From positions 62,001 through 126,000 of the forward strand of contig JAXGNN010000003.1 of the NCBI GenBank assembly GCA_040767925.1: DNA of 64,000 nt, read 5' to 3'. The notes below the pieces were generated by a model. That model had not been told where the DNA came from and did not search any database. It was given only the letters and a program-made list of their open reading frames with translations. Within the stretch, counting starts at the first letter, position 1. Each line of letters begins with the position of its first letter. The translations under genes were made by a program, and so were the position numbers. The stretch comes from Phil1 sp040767925. Its GTDB lineage: Bacteria; Bacillota; Clostridia; Christensenellales; CAG-138. Positions 7,873-16,762 of this stretch are shown in pieces.

Positions 7873-9206
7873 TGAACCAAGGGAACGCGCCTGTAAAGCA
7901 CCTGATCACCGCGGTGGAAAAACGTTCGCCGGCCGACGCCTCCGGAATAAAAGGAGGCGTTTATCTCGTTTCGGTCAATGGCGAACCCGTCGTGGATATC
8001 ATCGATTACGAGCATCTCACGGCGGCGGACAGGCTTTTTATCGTCGTCGAGGACGAGACGGGAAACGCGCGCGAGCACCTCGTTGAAAAGGATGTGTACG
8101 AACCGCTCGGGCTCACCTTCTCAACCTCGCTCATGGACCCCGTTCGCACCTGCAAAAACCGCTGCCTCTTTTGCTTCATCGACCAGATGCCCCGGGGCGG
8201 GCGGGACACGCTGCATTTCAAGGACGACGACTGGCGGCTCTCCCTCATCATGGGCAACTATGTGACGCTGACCAACGTGTCGGACGCGGAATTCGGGCGG
8301 ATCCTGCGCCGCCGCGTGAGCCCGCTCTACGTTTCCGTCCACGCGACGGACGGCGAGGTGCGAAAGAAAATGATGCGGAACCCTTCCGCGGACCGCATCA
8401 TGGAGCGCCTTACGAAGCTTCGGGACGAAGGACTGCGTTTTCACGCACAGATCGTCGTCTGCCCGGGTGTCAACGACGGGAAGGTGCTCGAAAGCAGCAT
8501 ACGGGAGCTGTACGCGCTTTCCCCCGCGGCAGGGACCGTGGCGGTCGTTCCGGTCGGCCTGACCCGCTTCCGGGAAGGGCTTTCGCCCCTTTCGGCGATC
8601 ACGCCCGGGGGCGCGGAGGAGATCCTCGATTTCGTCGAGGCGTTTTCCAAAGACGCGCGCCGGGAAACGGGCGAGGGCTTCGTTTACGCTGCGGACGAGC
8701 TGTACGCCATCGCGGGGCGGGAGCTCCCGGCATACGAAACGTACGACGGGTTTCCCCAGCTTGAAAACGGCGTGGGCCTGCTGCGAAAATTCGAGCGGGA
8801 ATTTCAGGAGGCGCTCGTCGCGCTGGAACCCTTCCCGACGAAACGGCGCGTGACGGGCGTCACGGGGCAATCGGCTCATCGCTTCCTCGGACCGCTGTTC
8901 GCGAAACTCGCGGATTACGGAGTCGAGTTCGACCTGCGCGCTGTAAAAAACGATTTCTTCGGGCACAGCGTGACCGTCGCGGGGCTCGTCACGGCGGGGG
9001 ACATCGCGGCGCAGCTCAAGGGCGAAACGCTCGGCGAGCTTTTGGTCATCCCGGACGACATGCTCCGCGAGCGCGAGGACGTGTTCCTCGACGGGCACGA
9101 TATAGATTGGCTTCAAAAAGAGCTCGGCGTCCGCGTGCTGCCCCTGTGCGCGGCGGACGGCGAGGAATACATATATGGATTGTTTGACGGACTGAAAGAG
9201 GTGTAA
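7872..9206 (+). CDS. DUF512 family PDZ and radical SAM-like protein
   Basis: A 444-residue protein. A PDZ-like domain at residues 8-75 (SPADASGIKGGVYLVSVNGEP) is followed by a radical SAM-type Cys motif, C94-x3-C98-x2-C101, in CKNRCLFCFIDQMP, and then the DUF512 domain to the end. The family is common in Clostridia next to der, as here; its reaction is unknown. The ATG at 7872 is the only good start and is probably the first base of the mRNA. der begins one base after its stop (ATG at 9208), so both are one operon. Confidence 0.9.
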   Translation: MNQGNAPVKHLITAVEKRSPADASGIKGGVYLVSVNGEPVVDIIDYEHLTAADRLFIVVEDETGNAREHLVEKDVYEPLGLTFSTSLMDPVRTCKNRCLFCFIDQMPRGGRDTLHFKDDDWRLSLIMGNYVTLTNVSDAEFGRILRRRVSPLYVSVHATDGEVRKKMMRNPSADRIMERLTKLRDEGLRFHAQIVVCPGVNDGKVLESSIRELYALSPAAGTVAVVPVGLTRFREGLSPLSAITPGGAEEILDFVEAFSKDARRETGEGFVYAADELYAIAGRELPAYETYDGFPQLENGVGLLRKFEREFQEALVALEPFPTKRRVTGVTGQSAHRFLGPLFAKLADYGVEFDLRAVKNDFFGHSVTVAGLVTAGDIAAQLKGETLGELLVIPDDMLREREDVFLDGHDIDWLQKELGVRVLPLCAADGEEYIYGLFDGLKEV

Positions 9207-9207
9207 C

Positions 9208-10530
9208 ATGACAAAACCGCTCGTAGCGATCGTCGGGAGGCCGAACGTCGGCAAATCGACCTTCTTCAACAGGATCGTCGGGAAGCGCATCGCGATCGTC
9301 GAGGATACGCCGGGCGTGACGCGCGACCGCATCTACGGGGACGCGGACTGGCTCGACTATCATTTCACGCTCATCGACACGGGCGGCATAGAGCCGCTCA
9401 AGGAGGATATCCTCAGCGTCCAGATGAGAAGGCAGGCGGAGCTTGCCATCGAGACCGCGGACGTGATCGTCTTCCTCGTGGACGGGCGGGAAGGTCTGAC
9501 TGCGTCCGATCTCGAGGTGGCGGACCTCCTTCGCCGCTCGAAGAAGCCCATCGTGCTCGGCGTCAACAAGATCGACCACCCGAAATACAAAGAGGCGGAA
9601 TACGAGTTTTACGAGCTCGGCATCGGCCAGCCCGTCATCATCTCCTCCGAGCAGGGGCTGGGCCTCGGCGACCTCCTCGACGAGGTGGTCCGGCATTTTC
9701 CGAGGGTCGGCGCGGAGGAAAACCCGGACGTCACGAACATCGCGGTCGTGGGAAGGCCCAACGTGGGCAAATCGAGCCTCGTGAACATGCTGCTCGGCAG
9801 CGAGCGCTCGATCGTGAGCGACATCCCCGGCACGACGCGAGATTCCATCGATACGCCTTTCCGCCGGAACGGCAAGGATTACGTGCTCGTCGACACGGCG
9901 GGCATCCGGAGGAAGCGCGCCATCGAGGACGAGAGCATCGAGCGGTACAGCGTCATCCGCTCGCTGGGCGCGATACGCCGCGCGGACGTCGCGCTCATCG
10001 TCGTGGACGCGAAGCTCGGCATGAGCGAGCAGGACGTGAAGATCGCGGGCTATGTGCACGAGGAGGGGAAGGCCTCCGTGCTCATCGTCAACAAATGGGA
10101 CCTCATCGAGAAGGACACCCACACGATGAACGAGTTCAAGAAGAAGCTCGCCGTCGACCTCGCGTTCATGGACTATGTTCCCATGCTCTTCATCTCGGCC
10201 CTGACGGGGCAGCGCGTCAACAAGGTCATGGAGTATGCGGACACGGCCTATGAGCAGAACTGCAGGCGCATTTCCACCGGCACGCTCAACGACATCGTCG
10301 CGGAGGCCGTCAGCATGACGGAACCTCCCTCGGACAAGGGCAGGCGGCTTCGCATCTATTACGCCACGCAGGTATCTGTCAAACCCCCGACGTTCGTGCT
10401 CTTCGTCAACGACCCAGACATCATGCATTTCTCCTACAAGAGATATCTTGAAAACTATTTCAGGAAGTCCTTCGGGCTCACCGCCACGCCCGTGCGGCTC
10501 ATCGTGCGCCCGAAAAACAAGGAAGACTGA
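9208..10530 (+). CDS. der: Ribosome biogenesis GTPase Der
   Basis: A 440-residue essential GTPase with two tandem G domains and a C-terminal KH-like domain, needed for 50S subunit assembly. The first P-loop is GRPNVGKSTFF (about residues 10-20) and the second is GRPNVGKSSLV (about 182-192). Each has its DTGG/DTAG switch II and NKxD motif (NKID, NKWD). Length matches the family. AGGTG precedes the ATG. It follows the DUF512 gene by one base, and a GC-rich hairpin follows it. Confidence 0.97.
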   Translation: MTKPLVAIVGRPNVGKSTFFNRIVGKRIAIVEDTPGVTRDRIYGDADWLDYHFTLIDTGGIEPLKEDILSVQMRRQAELAIETADVIVFLVDGREGLTASDLEVADLLRRSKKPIVLGVNKIDHPKYKEAEYEFYELGIGQPVIISSEQGLGLGDLLDEVVRHFPRVGAEENPDVTNIAVVGRPNVGKSSLVNMLLGSERSIVSDIPGTTRDSIDTPFRRNGKDYVLVDTAGIRRKRAIEDESIERYSVIRSLGAIRRADVALIVVDAKLGMSEQDVKIAGYVHEEGKASVLIVNKWDLIEKDTHTMNEFKKKLAVDLAFMDYVPMLFISALTGQRVNKVMEYADTAYEQNCRRISTGTLNDIVAEAVSMTEPPSDKGRRLRIYYATQVSVKPPTFVLFVNDPDIMHFSYKRYLENYFRKSFGLTATPVRLIVRPKNKED

Positions 10531-10563
10531 TCCTGTAGAGTGACAATTTGATATCTATAGCCG

Positions 10564-10590
10564 CGCGCCGCCAACAGAGCGGCGCGTTTG
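10564..10590 (+). terminator. Hairpin terminator between der and spoIVA
   Basis: CGCGCCGC pairs with GCGGCGCG around a 7-base loop and is followed by TTTG. The T tract is short, so termination may be partial. Confidence 0.55.
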
Positions 10591-10651
10591 CATGATGCGC
10601 CGTTTCATGACATATATATCATTGAAGATTACCGCATGGGAGGATTTCGCA

Positions 10652-12130
10652 ATGGAGAGACGCGAATTATACGAGAGCATAGCCCAGAGGACCGGCGGGG
10701 ACATCTATATCGGCGTTGTGGGTCCCGTGCGGACCGGGAAATCGACATTTATCAAGCGCTTTATGGATATGCTCGTCATACCCTCGATAGAGAACGAATA
10801 TGAGCGCGCGCGGGTGATCGACGAACTCCCGCAGAGCGCGGCCGGAAAGACCATCATGACAACGCAGCCGAAGTTCGTGCCGAGCGAGGCCGCGAACATC
10901 ACGCTCGGCGAGAACACGAATTTGAGCGTGCGCCTCGTGGACTGCGTGGGCTACATGGTGCCGGGGGCGGCGGGGCACCTTGAAAACGACCTGCCGCGCA
11001 TGGTGCGCACGCCCTGGTCCGAGGAGGAGATGCCCTTCGACAAAGCGGCGGAGATCGGCACCAGGAAGGTCATCACGGACCATTCGACCATAGGCATCGT
11101 GATGACGACGGACGGCAGCATCACGCAGATACCGCGCGAGGATTACGTCGCCGCGGAGGAGCGCGTCATCCGCGAGCTGCGCGAGCAGGGGAAGCCCTTC
11201 ATCGTGATCCTCAACAGCACGCATCCGGACGATCCGGAGACGATCGGGCTCTCGCTCACCCTTCGCGAGAAATACGGCGTCACCGTGCATCCGGCAAACG
11301 TGCTCACGGTCGATACGAACGGCCTGTGCGACATCCTGGAACTCGTATTGATGGAGTTCCCGCTCAGGACGGTCCGCGTGGAGCTGCCCGAATGGGTATG
11401 CGAGCTCGGCGGCGAGCACTGGCTCGTGGAGCGCGTGCGTAAGCCCCTCGAGGAGGCCGCCAAAACGCTTTGCTATATGCGCGACTATGTCGGCTTCAAC
11501 GAGGCGCTTTCCGAAGTGGAGGGCTTCTCGCCGGCGAATATCACGAACGTGTCTCTGGGCGAGGGCGAGGTGCTCATCGACATGCGTCCAAACGAGAACA
11601 TGTTCTACACCGTGCTCGGCGAGGAGTGCGGGGTGGAGATCAAGGACGACGCGCACCTGATCGCGTCCCTCAAGGGCTTCGCCGCTGCGAAGCGCGAATA
11701 CGACAAAATCGAGGGCGCGCTCAAATGCGCCATGCAGACGGGGTACGGCATGGTGCCGCCGCAGCTCGACAAGATGGAGATGGATGAGCCGGAAATCGTG
11801 CGCCAGGGCAACCGCTTCGGCGTGAAGCTGCGCGCGCGAGCGAGCGGGCTGCACATGATCAAGATCGACATGGAGTCCGAGGTTTCGCCCCTCGTGGGCA
11901 CGGAGGAGCAGAGCGAGGAATTCATGAATTACCTTATGAACACCTTCGAGAACAACCCGCAGAAGATCTGGGAAACGGATATCTTCGGCAAATCCCTGCG
12001 CGACATGGTGCGCGAGAGCATGACGGGCAAGGTGAACCGCCTGCCGGACGACGTGCAGCAAAGACTGCAATCGACCCTGCAGCGCATGGTGAACGACGGC
12101 TGCAACGGGCTGATCTGCATCATGCTTTGA
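10652..12130 (+). CDS. spoIVA: Stage IV sporulation protein A
   Basis: A 492-residue ATPase that polymerises on the forespore surface to form the basement layer of the spore coat. The N-terminal ATPase domain has its Walker A at residues 24-31 (GPVRTGKST), preceded by ERRELYESIAQRTGGDIY, which matches family N-termini. The ORF is open 20 codons upstream, but GGGAGG sits 8 bases before the ATG at 10652, and the resulting length equals that of the B. subtilis protein. The C-terminal part ends GCNGLICIML, like the family anchoring tail. Its presence shows the organism is, or descends from, a spore former. It would be expected to be sigma-E controlled. Confidence 0.96.
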   Translation: MERRELYESIAQRTGGDIYIGVVGPVRTGKSTFIKRFMDMLVIPSIENEYERARVIDELPQSAAGKTIMTTQPKFVPSEAANITLGENTNLSVRLVDCVGYMVPGAAGHLENDLPRMVRTPWSEEEMPFDKAAEIGTRKVITDHSTIGIVMTTDGSITQIPREDYVAAEERVIRELREQGKPFIVILNSTHPDDPETIGLSLTLREKYGVTVHPANVLTVDTNGLCDILELVLMEFPLRTVRVELPEWVCELGGEHWLVERVRKPLEEAAKTLCYMRDYVGFNEALSEVEGFSPANITNVSLGEGEVLIDMRPNENMFYTVLGEECGVEIKDDAHLIASLKGFAAAKREYDKIEGALKCAMQTGYGMVPPQLDKMEMDEPEIVRQGNRFGVKLRARASGLHMIKIDMESEVSPLVGTEEQSEEFMNYLMNTFENNPQKIWETDIFGKSLRDMVRESMTGKVNRLPDDVQQRLQSTLQRMVNDGCNGLICIML

Positions 12131-12142
12131 GTTTTCAAATCT

Positions 12143-12186
12143 AACGCGCATACGGGGCGACCATCCGGCCGTCCCGCATGCGTTTT
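12143..12186 (+). terminator. Terminator after spoIVA
   Basis: ACGC-CAT-CGGG on the left pairs with CCCG-ATG-CGT on the right (a few mismatches) and is followed by TTTTTG. It separates spoIVA from the convergent DUF362 gene. Confidence 0.6.
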
Positions 12187-12191
12187 TGCGC

Positions 12192-13598
12192 TTATACGGT
12201 TTTTATGATGTTTGAAACGAGCGAAGGCACCCGCGCGCTCGTTCCGTGCGCAAGCGCGAGCAGAAGGCATTTGGCGGACTTCATAAAAGGATAGGGTGCG
12301 AACGCGAACGGGCTCACCTTCATCAAATGGCACATCGCGGCGAGCGTGGCGGTCAGGTCGTTGCACGCGCCGCTGAAATACACGTTGTTCGCACCCAAGC
12401 GCTTCACGAGCCGGTCGCCAACCTCCTTGATCGCGCATTTTCCCACGACGAGCACGCGTCCTTTTATGGCGTCGACAGCCTCTTCTTCGTGTCCCTTGCC
12501 CATCACCATCGTCCAGCCGCCCTTCCCGCCGTAATCGTAATAGAACGCCTGCAAAAGAGAGAGCGGGTTGTTCATGCATCCCTCGCGGCAGAGCCTTTCC
12601 GTTCCCCGTAGAATCGCGATGTCATCCGGGAACACCTGGCGAAGGTCCCATGGGTACTTCTCGGTATAGGGCGACAGATCGCCCGCGATGTCGATATCCT
12701 CGAGCGTCCTGACGCCGCCGGAATAGCCCCGCTCGATCGCGACGCGCAGATGTTCGACATCCTCAAGCCCCAGGCCGAACACGCGCGCGCCCACGAGGTC
12801 GGCCGCGACCACGTTGTCGCTCCCGATGAGTATGCCAAAGGGGACGACGCATTCATCCGCAAACGCAGTGACGGGGTAATGCCCGTGGATCGTTCCCTCG
12901 ATGCCCTCGATGATGGTATAATCGGGCTTCAGGTAGCCCAGCACGTCCACGAGCTTATTCGCGAGATTGAAGTTATGATCCTTGCGCCTGTCCTCCTGCA
13001 TCGGGAATGCCCATTGGTTCTTGACGCCGAGCGTCACGCCCGCCATCGAGTGCGTCTTGAGCTTGGGCAGGCTGATATAGAGGTTCTGGTCCGCATCCCT
13101 TACGAGCTTTTCCGCGACGGTTTTCGAAATGCGGAACGTCGTCCCCTCGTAGCCGCGCTCGTCCTCACCGGAAGAGGGCTTTCCTTTGAACTCGAACGTC
13201 GCGGCCCGGTCCTCGTCGAGGAAGACCGGCTTCGCGCCGGTCGCCTTGCAGATGGCCGTGTAGCCCGTAATATCGAAAACCAGCCGCGTGAAATTTCCCT
13301 GCGTCGAGCTCTCGAGGAGATATACGTTCTTCGCGCCCGCGTTTTTCCAATATCGGACGACGGATTCGACCAGCTCCGGCCTCGTGAAGGCGTACGGTTT
13401 CGCGTCGATGCCGTTCGGCTTGATGTAAACATCCCCGCTGGACTTGAGCATGGAGGTCCCGCCCGCCGCGTCGAACAGCGATCGCACGGCGGAATCGATC
13501 TCGCGCCTCACCGGCTCGCCAAGCGGCAGGAATTTTTGGAAGCTCTCGCTCTGGTGCGGCGCGTTCAGCCTGATGAGAGTGACCTTTGCCTTCTTCAT
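12192..13598 (-). CDS. DUF362 domain protein
   Basis: A 468-residue protein of the DUF362 family. The N-terminal two thirds show YIKPNGIDAKPYAFTRPELVE, NVYLLESSTQGNFTR and ISLPKLKTHSMAGVTLGVKN, all typical. Some DUF362 proteins are fused to ferredoxins; this one has no CxxCxxC cluster, only scattered C-terminal Cys residues (EGCMNN, GKCAIK, GACND). AGGAGGA lies upstream of the ATG. It is the last gene of a minus-strand group with the 73-residue protein and the FGGY kinase. Function is unknown; membership of the divergent redox locus suggests a part in the same pathway. Confidence 0.82.
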   Translation of the reverse strand: MKKAKVTLIRLNAPHQSESFQKFLPLGEPVRREIDSAVRSLFDAAGGTSMLKSSGDVYIKPNGIDAKPYAFTRPELVESVVRYWKNAGAKNVYLLESSTQGNFTRLVFDITGYTAICKATGAKPVFLDEDRAATFEFKGKPSSGEDERGYEGTTFRISKTVAEKLVRDADQNLYISLPKLKTHSMAGVTLGVKNQWAFPMQEDRRKDHNFNLANKLVDVLGYLKPDYTIIEGIEGTIHGHYPVTAFADECVVPFGILIGSDNVVAADLVGARVFGLGLEDVEHLRVAIERGYSGGVRTLEDIDIAGDLSPYTEKYPWDLRQVFPDDIAILRGTERLCREGCMNNPLSLLQAFYYDYGGKGGWTMVMGKGHEEEAVDAIKGRVLVVGKCAIKEVGDRLVKRLGANNVYFSGACNDLTATLAAMCHLMKVSPFAFAPYPFMKSAKCLLLALAHGTSARVPSLVSNIIKTV

Positions 13599-13721
13599 TT
13601 CCGTCCTCCTTTAAGATGCTCTTTTGCGCTTTCGCGTCCGCAAACAAGGGAATGAGTTTTTGAATTGAAAATAAACCGGATGGCCTGCCCGGGCCGTCCG
13701 GTTGAAAAGTGCGAAGCGGGA

Positions 13722-13943
13722 TTATCCCTTGACCTTCTCGTTGAGCTCCTTGAGGAGCTTCTCGAGGTTTTCCTTGGAGAGGTTCGCCTGGGGGAGGTTG
13801 GAGAGCTTCTCGAGGGTGAACTTCTTCACCATCTTGATCGCGGGGTTCTTCGTGACGCCCGGCAGGAGGGATTCGACCACCTTCACGGCCTCCGGGTTTT
13901 TTAGAATATCCTCCACGAGGGACTGCGCGGTGAACTTAGCCAT
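13722..13943 (-). CDS. Small helical protein, 73 residues
   Basis: A short, almost wholly helical, Lys/Leu-rich protein with an AAAGGAG site 6 bases before the ATG. The pattern is NPEAVKVVESLLPGVTKNP followed by a Thr-Leu-x-x-Leu helix. It resembles a short helical module I recall from the C-termini of some clostridial carbohydrate-active proteins, here standing alone; that recollection is weak. It sits between the FGGY kinase (40 bases upstream) and the DUF362 gene (123 bases downstream) on the same strand. Function is unknown. Confidence 0.7.
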   Translation of the reverse strand: MAKFTAQSLVEDILKNPEAVKVVESLLPGVTKNPAIKMVKKFTLEKLSNLPQANLSKENLEKLLKELNEKVKG

Positions 13944-13983
13944 ATGATTTCTCCTTTCATTGCCATTCTTTTATTGAGCCATG

Positions 13984-15540
13984 TCAGCGGACATGGCGTT
14001 TCGCGATGTCGTTGAGCTTCCTGTAGAGGGGGGAGAGGCTGTCGAACACGCGGCAGTAGACCTCCTCGTAAAGTCGCCTGTAGACCGCGTGCTCGGCCAT
14101 GTCGGGCAAAAACGTATCCCGGATATGCACCATCGCCCCGATCGCCTCCGGATAATCGCGATATATGCCCATCGAGATAAACGCCACCATCGAACTGCCC
14201 ACGCCGCAGACCTCGTATGTCTGCGTGCGGTGAAGCGGCAGACCGAACATGTTGGCGGTGATCTGGCAGATTTCCGAACTCCGGCTGCCGCCGCCCGCGA
14301 CGAAAAGTTTTCCTACTTTGAACTTACCGCGCTTCTCAAGAAGGTGCAGCCCCTCCATCATGCTGAAGTTGATGCCCTCTATGATGGAGCGGTAGAGGTG
14401 GATGCGCGTGTGGATATCCGAAAATCCGATGATCGCCCCCTTCGCGTGAGGGGTCGTGATATCGGGCGTGAACGTCGGCTGGAAGACGAGCCCGTCGCAT
14501 CCGGGCGGTATCTCCGCGAGGCGCGCGTTGAGCAATTCTTCAGCCGAACAGCCGAGACGCTTCGCTTCCTCCATTTCCTTCGCGGCGAACTCGCGGTTGA
14601 ACCACGAAATGAGCCAGTACCCACGGTACGTCTCCACCTCCGGCAAAAAGCCGCCGTTGATCGCGACATAAGGCGGCATGATGGCGGAGGGGCCCATGTA
14701 GCGCTTCGTCGCGACCTCTATGGTCGCGGTCGTGCCGAAGCTGAGCGCGGCGCTCGTTTCATCCGTGCAGGAGAGGCCGAGCGTTTCGCAGGCCTTGTCC
14801 GCGCCGGTGACGATATACGGCGTGCCCTCGGGGATGCCCGTTCCCTCGCTCGCCTCCTCCGTGACGGAGCCGATCCTTTCGCCGGGCTTTACGAGGTCGA
14901 TGAGCTTGTCGTCCTCCATCAGGTAGACAGAGCGCGTGACGTCGTTTTTTGAAAGCCAACAGGTATGCCTGGTGTCGAAGGGGAGGACGCCGACCGTGTT
15001 CGCGATCGAATCGACTAAATTGCCTGTGAAGCGAAAGTTCAGATAGGCGGAGAGCAGCACGAATTTGTCGGTTTTTTCCCAGATTTCCGGGTGGTTCACG
15101 GCGAGCCAGTTGCAGGCCAGATTGCCGCGGATGGTTTCGGCTGTTTCCGTCATACCCGCCGCGGCGAAGGCGGCGCGGCTCAAAGCGGGGAGGGGCGGAA
15201 GATTCGTCGCCCGGCGCTTGTCGAGCCACACGATGGCGTCGCGAAGCGGGCGGCCGTGCCGATCAAGGCAGACGGTCGTCGCGCGGATGCATGCGCACGT
15301 GACGGCGACGACGTCCTTCCACTTGTCTTCACAATCCGCTTTCAGCCTGCGGCTCGTCTCCAAAATTGTGTTCCAGTAAAAATCGGGGTCCTGTTCCGCC
15401 CAGCCGGGCTGCGGGGAATGATAGGGCTTTTCGAAATGCTTCTGAGCTTTGGCCGCCACGTTGCCGCGCCTGTCGACGAGCATCGCGCGCGTGCTCTGCG
15501 TGCCGATGTCGAAGGTCAGGATCAGGGGGTTGTCCGTCAT
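13984..15540 (-). CDS. FGGY-family carbohydrate kinase
   Basis: A 518-residue sugar or polyol kinase. The N-terminal phosphate-binding loop reads LTFDIGTQSTRAMLVD. Domain II has the FGGY signature region around LFVAGGGSRSSEICQITANM, and GADKACETLG lies at about 250. The length is typical (about 500). The substrate cannot be told from the sequence; the neighbouring glycerol-3-phosphate dehydrogenase-like genes suggest a polyol or small sugar alcohol. It starts 24 bases from a GTACAA-N4-TTGTAC palindrome shared with the divergent regulator and is the first gene of its operon. Confidence 0.92.
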   Translation of the reverse strand: MTDNPLILTFDIGTQSTRAMLVDRRGNVAAKAQKHFEKPYHSPQPGWAEQDPDFYWNTILETSRRLKADCEDKWKDVVAVTCACIRATTVCLDRHGRPLRDAIVWLDKRRATNLPPLPALSRAAFAAAGMTETAETIRGNLACNWLAVNHPEIWEKTDKFVLLSAYLNFRFTGNLVDSIANTVGVLPFDTRHTCWLSKNDVTRSVYLMEDDKLIDLVKPGERIGSVTEEASEGTGIPEGTPYIVTGADKACETLGLSCTDETSAALSFGTTATIEVATKRYMGPSAIMPPYVAINGGFLPEVETYRGYWLISWFNREFAAKEMEEAKRLGCSAEELLNARLAEIPPGCDGLVFQPTFTPDITTPHAKGAIIGFSDIHTRIHLYRSIIEGINFSMMEGLHLLEKRGKFKVGKLFVAGGGSRSSEICQITANMFGLPLHRTQTYEVCGVGSSMVAFISMGIYRDYPEAIGAMVHIRDTFLPDMAEHAVYRRLYEEVYCRVFDSLSPLYRKLNDIAKRHVR

Positions 15541-15563
15541 AACGTCGCCTCCTTTGTGAAAGT

Positions 15564-15579
15564 GTACAACGGATTGTAC
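15564..15579. promoter_or_regulatory. Operator-like palindrome 1 (GTACAA-CGGA-TTGTAC)
   Basis: A perfect 6-bp inverted repeat with a 4-base centre, 24 bases upstream of the FGGY kinase start. A near copy of the same length lies at 15744-15759 beside the regulator. It is the probable binding site of the adjacent GntR/YhfZ-type regulator. Confidence 0.7.
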
Positions 15580-15743
15580 TTAAAGGCAAGGTGGCAAAAG
15601 CGGTTTTCGGAAAAATCTTCCTTCTATGCGAGATTCGAAACGCATTCAGCAGCGTTCGCCGCGATTCCCGCGCAATCGCGGCGCGTGCGCACATCCGCAT
15701 TTTCGATTGACAAGCATATATCGCAGGCATAAAATAATATTAA

Positions 15744-15759
15744 GTACATAAATTTGTAC
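15744..15759. promoter_or_regulatory. Operator-like palindrome 2 (GTACAT-AAAT-TTGTAC)
   Basis: Same spacing and half-sites as palindrome 1 with one mismatch, ending 17 bases before the regulator start codon. It suggests autoregulation as well as control of the divergent kinase operon. Confidence 0.7.
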
Positions 15760-15776
15760 ATATGAGAGGGATTTCC

Positions 15777-16742
15777 GTGGCTAGAATACCGTACAAAAAG
15801 GATTGGCTCGTGAGGACGCGCATCGCGCGGGGCATGCTCGGCGCGGAGTTGGATGCGCGGATACCGACCATCCGAGAATATACGGAGACGTTCGACTGCT
15901 CCCGCGGCATCGTGCAGAACGCGATCGACAGCCTCGAGCAGGCGGGGGCGATCGCGCTCGACAAGCGCGGCAAAAACGGCACCTATCTGACTGCCAAGGA
16001 TGAGAAAAAGCTCTTTGAAAACGCTGCGCTCCATTTTATCACAGGCTCCATGCCGGCGCCGCTGAGCATCCATCACGCGGGGCTTGCCACGGGCATCTGC
16101 CAGGCGATGAACAAGTGCAGCGTGCCTTTCACCTTCGCCTTTGTGCAGGGCTCGAAGAACCGCGCCGAGGCGCTGCTGCGCGAGATTTATGATTTTGTGG
16201 TCGTCACCGAGTCGGCCGCGGAGGAGTATACGGCGCGCCATCCGGAATTGGAGCGCGCGTTTCTGCTCGAGGGCTGCGAGTATTCGCGGCCGTACACGCT
16301 TTACATCAACAAACCCGGGCTGCTCGAAATACAGGACGGCATGAGCATCGCCGCCGACCCCACGAGCACCGACCAGTGGGAGCTGACGCGGCTCGCCTGC
16401 GCGGGCAAGGACGTCCGCGTGATCGAGATGCCCTATATCTCCTGCAACTTCGCCTTTCTTTCGGGCAGCGCGGACTGTGTCGTCATGCAGGGCGAGTTGC
16501 ACTCCCCGCAGCCGAATTTGAGCAACCTTTTCTTCGGCGGCGAGAGGCGCGTTTCCATATCGGACGTATCCGTGATACCGATCGAGGGGGAGAAGGCCGA
16601 CAAGTTCCGGCAGCCGGTGATCCTCGTCAACAAAAAGAACTTCGGCATCGGCGGCATACTCGAGCATTACCTTTCCGGCAGCCTCGTCGCCCGCATCCAG
16701 AAGCTCGTGGTCGAATTCAAGATGGCGCCTCAATTCTATTGA
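15777..16742 (+). CDS. GntR-type transcriptional regulator, YhfZ-like
   Basis: A 321-residue regulator. The N-terminal winged helix (residues about 10-75) reads RIPTIREYTETFDCSRGIVQNAIDSLEQAGAI, a GntR-type helix-turn-helix. The C-terminal 240 residues match the YhfZ ligand-binding type, a periplasmic-binding-protein-like fold. The GTG at 15777 has GAGAGGG 6 bases upstream; an ATG at 15762 has no site and is less likely. Two matching palindromes flank the divergent promoter region. It is followed after 20 bases by the GlpA-like gene, so it leads the oxidase operon. The effector is unknown. Confidence 0.85.
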   Translation: MARIPYKKDWLVRTRIARGMLGAELDARIPTIREYTETFDCSRGIVQNAIDSLEQAGAIALDKRGKNGTYLTAKDEKKLFENAALHFITGSMPAPLSIHHAGLATGICQAMNKCSVPFTFAFVQGSKNRAEALLREIYDFVVVTESAAEEYTARHPELERAFLLEGCEYSRPYTLYINKPGLLEIQDGMSIAADPTSTDQWELTRLACAGKDVRVIEMPYISCNFAFLSGSADCVVMQGELHSPQPNLSNLFFGGERRVSISDVSVIPIEGEKADKFRQPVILVNKKNFGIGGILEHYLSGSLVARIQKLVVEFKMAPQFY

Positions 16743-16762
16743 TCCGTCGCGTGAGGGATTTC

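Noticed and set aside
9046..10428. Long minus-strand ORF of 460 codons opposite der
   Set aside because: It mirrors the codon pattern of der, a certain gene on the other strand; its product is low-complexity Arg/His/Asp-rich. Similar long shadows occur opposite spoIVA, mutS and the redox genes.
10611..10618. CATATATA as a sigma-E -10 for spoIVA
   Set aside because: It lies at a plausible distance, but no matching -35 is found; sigma-E control is likely from the gene family, not from this sequence.
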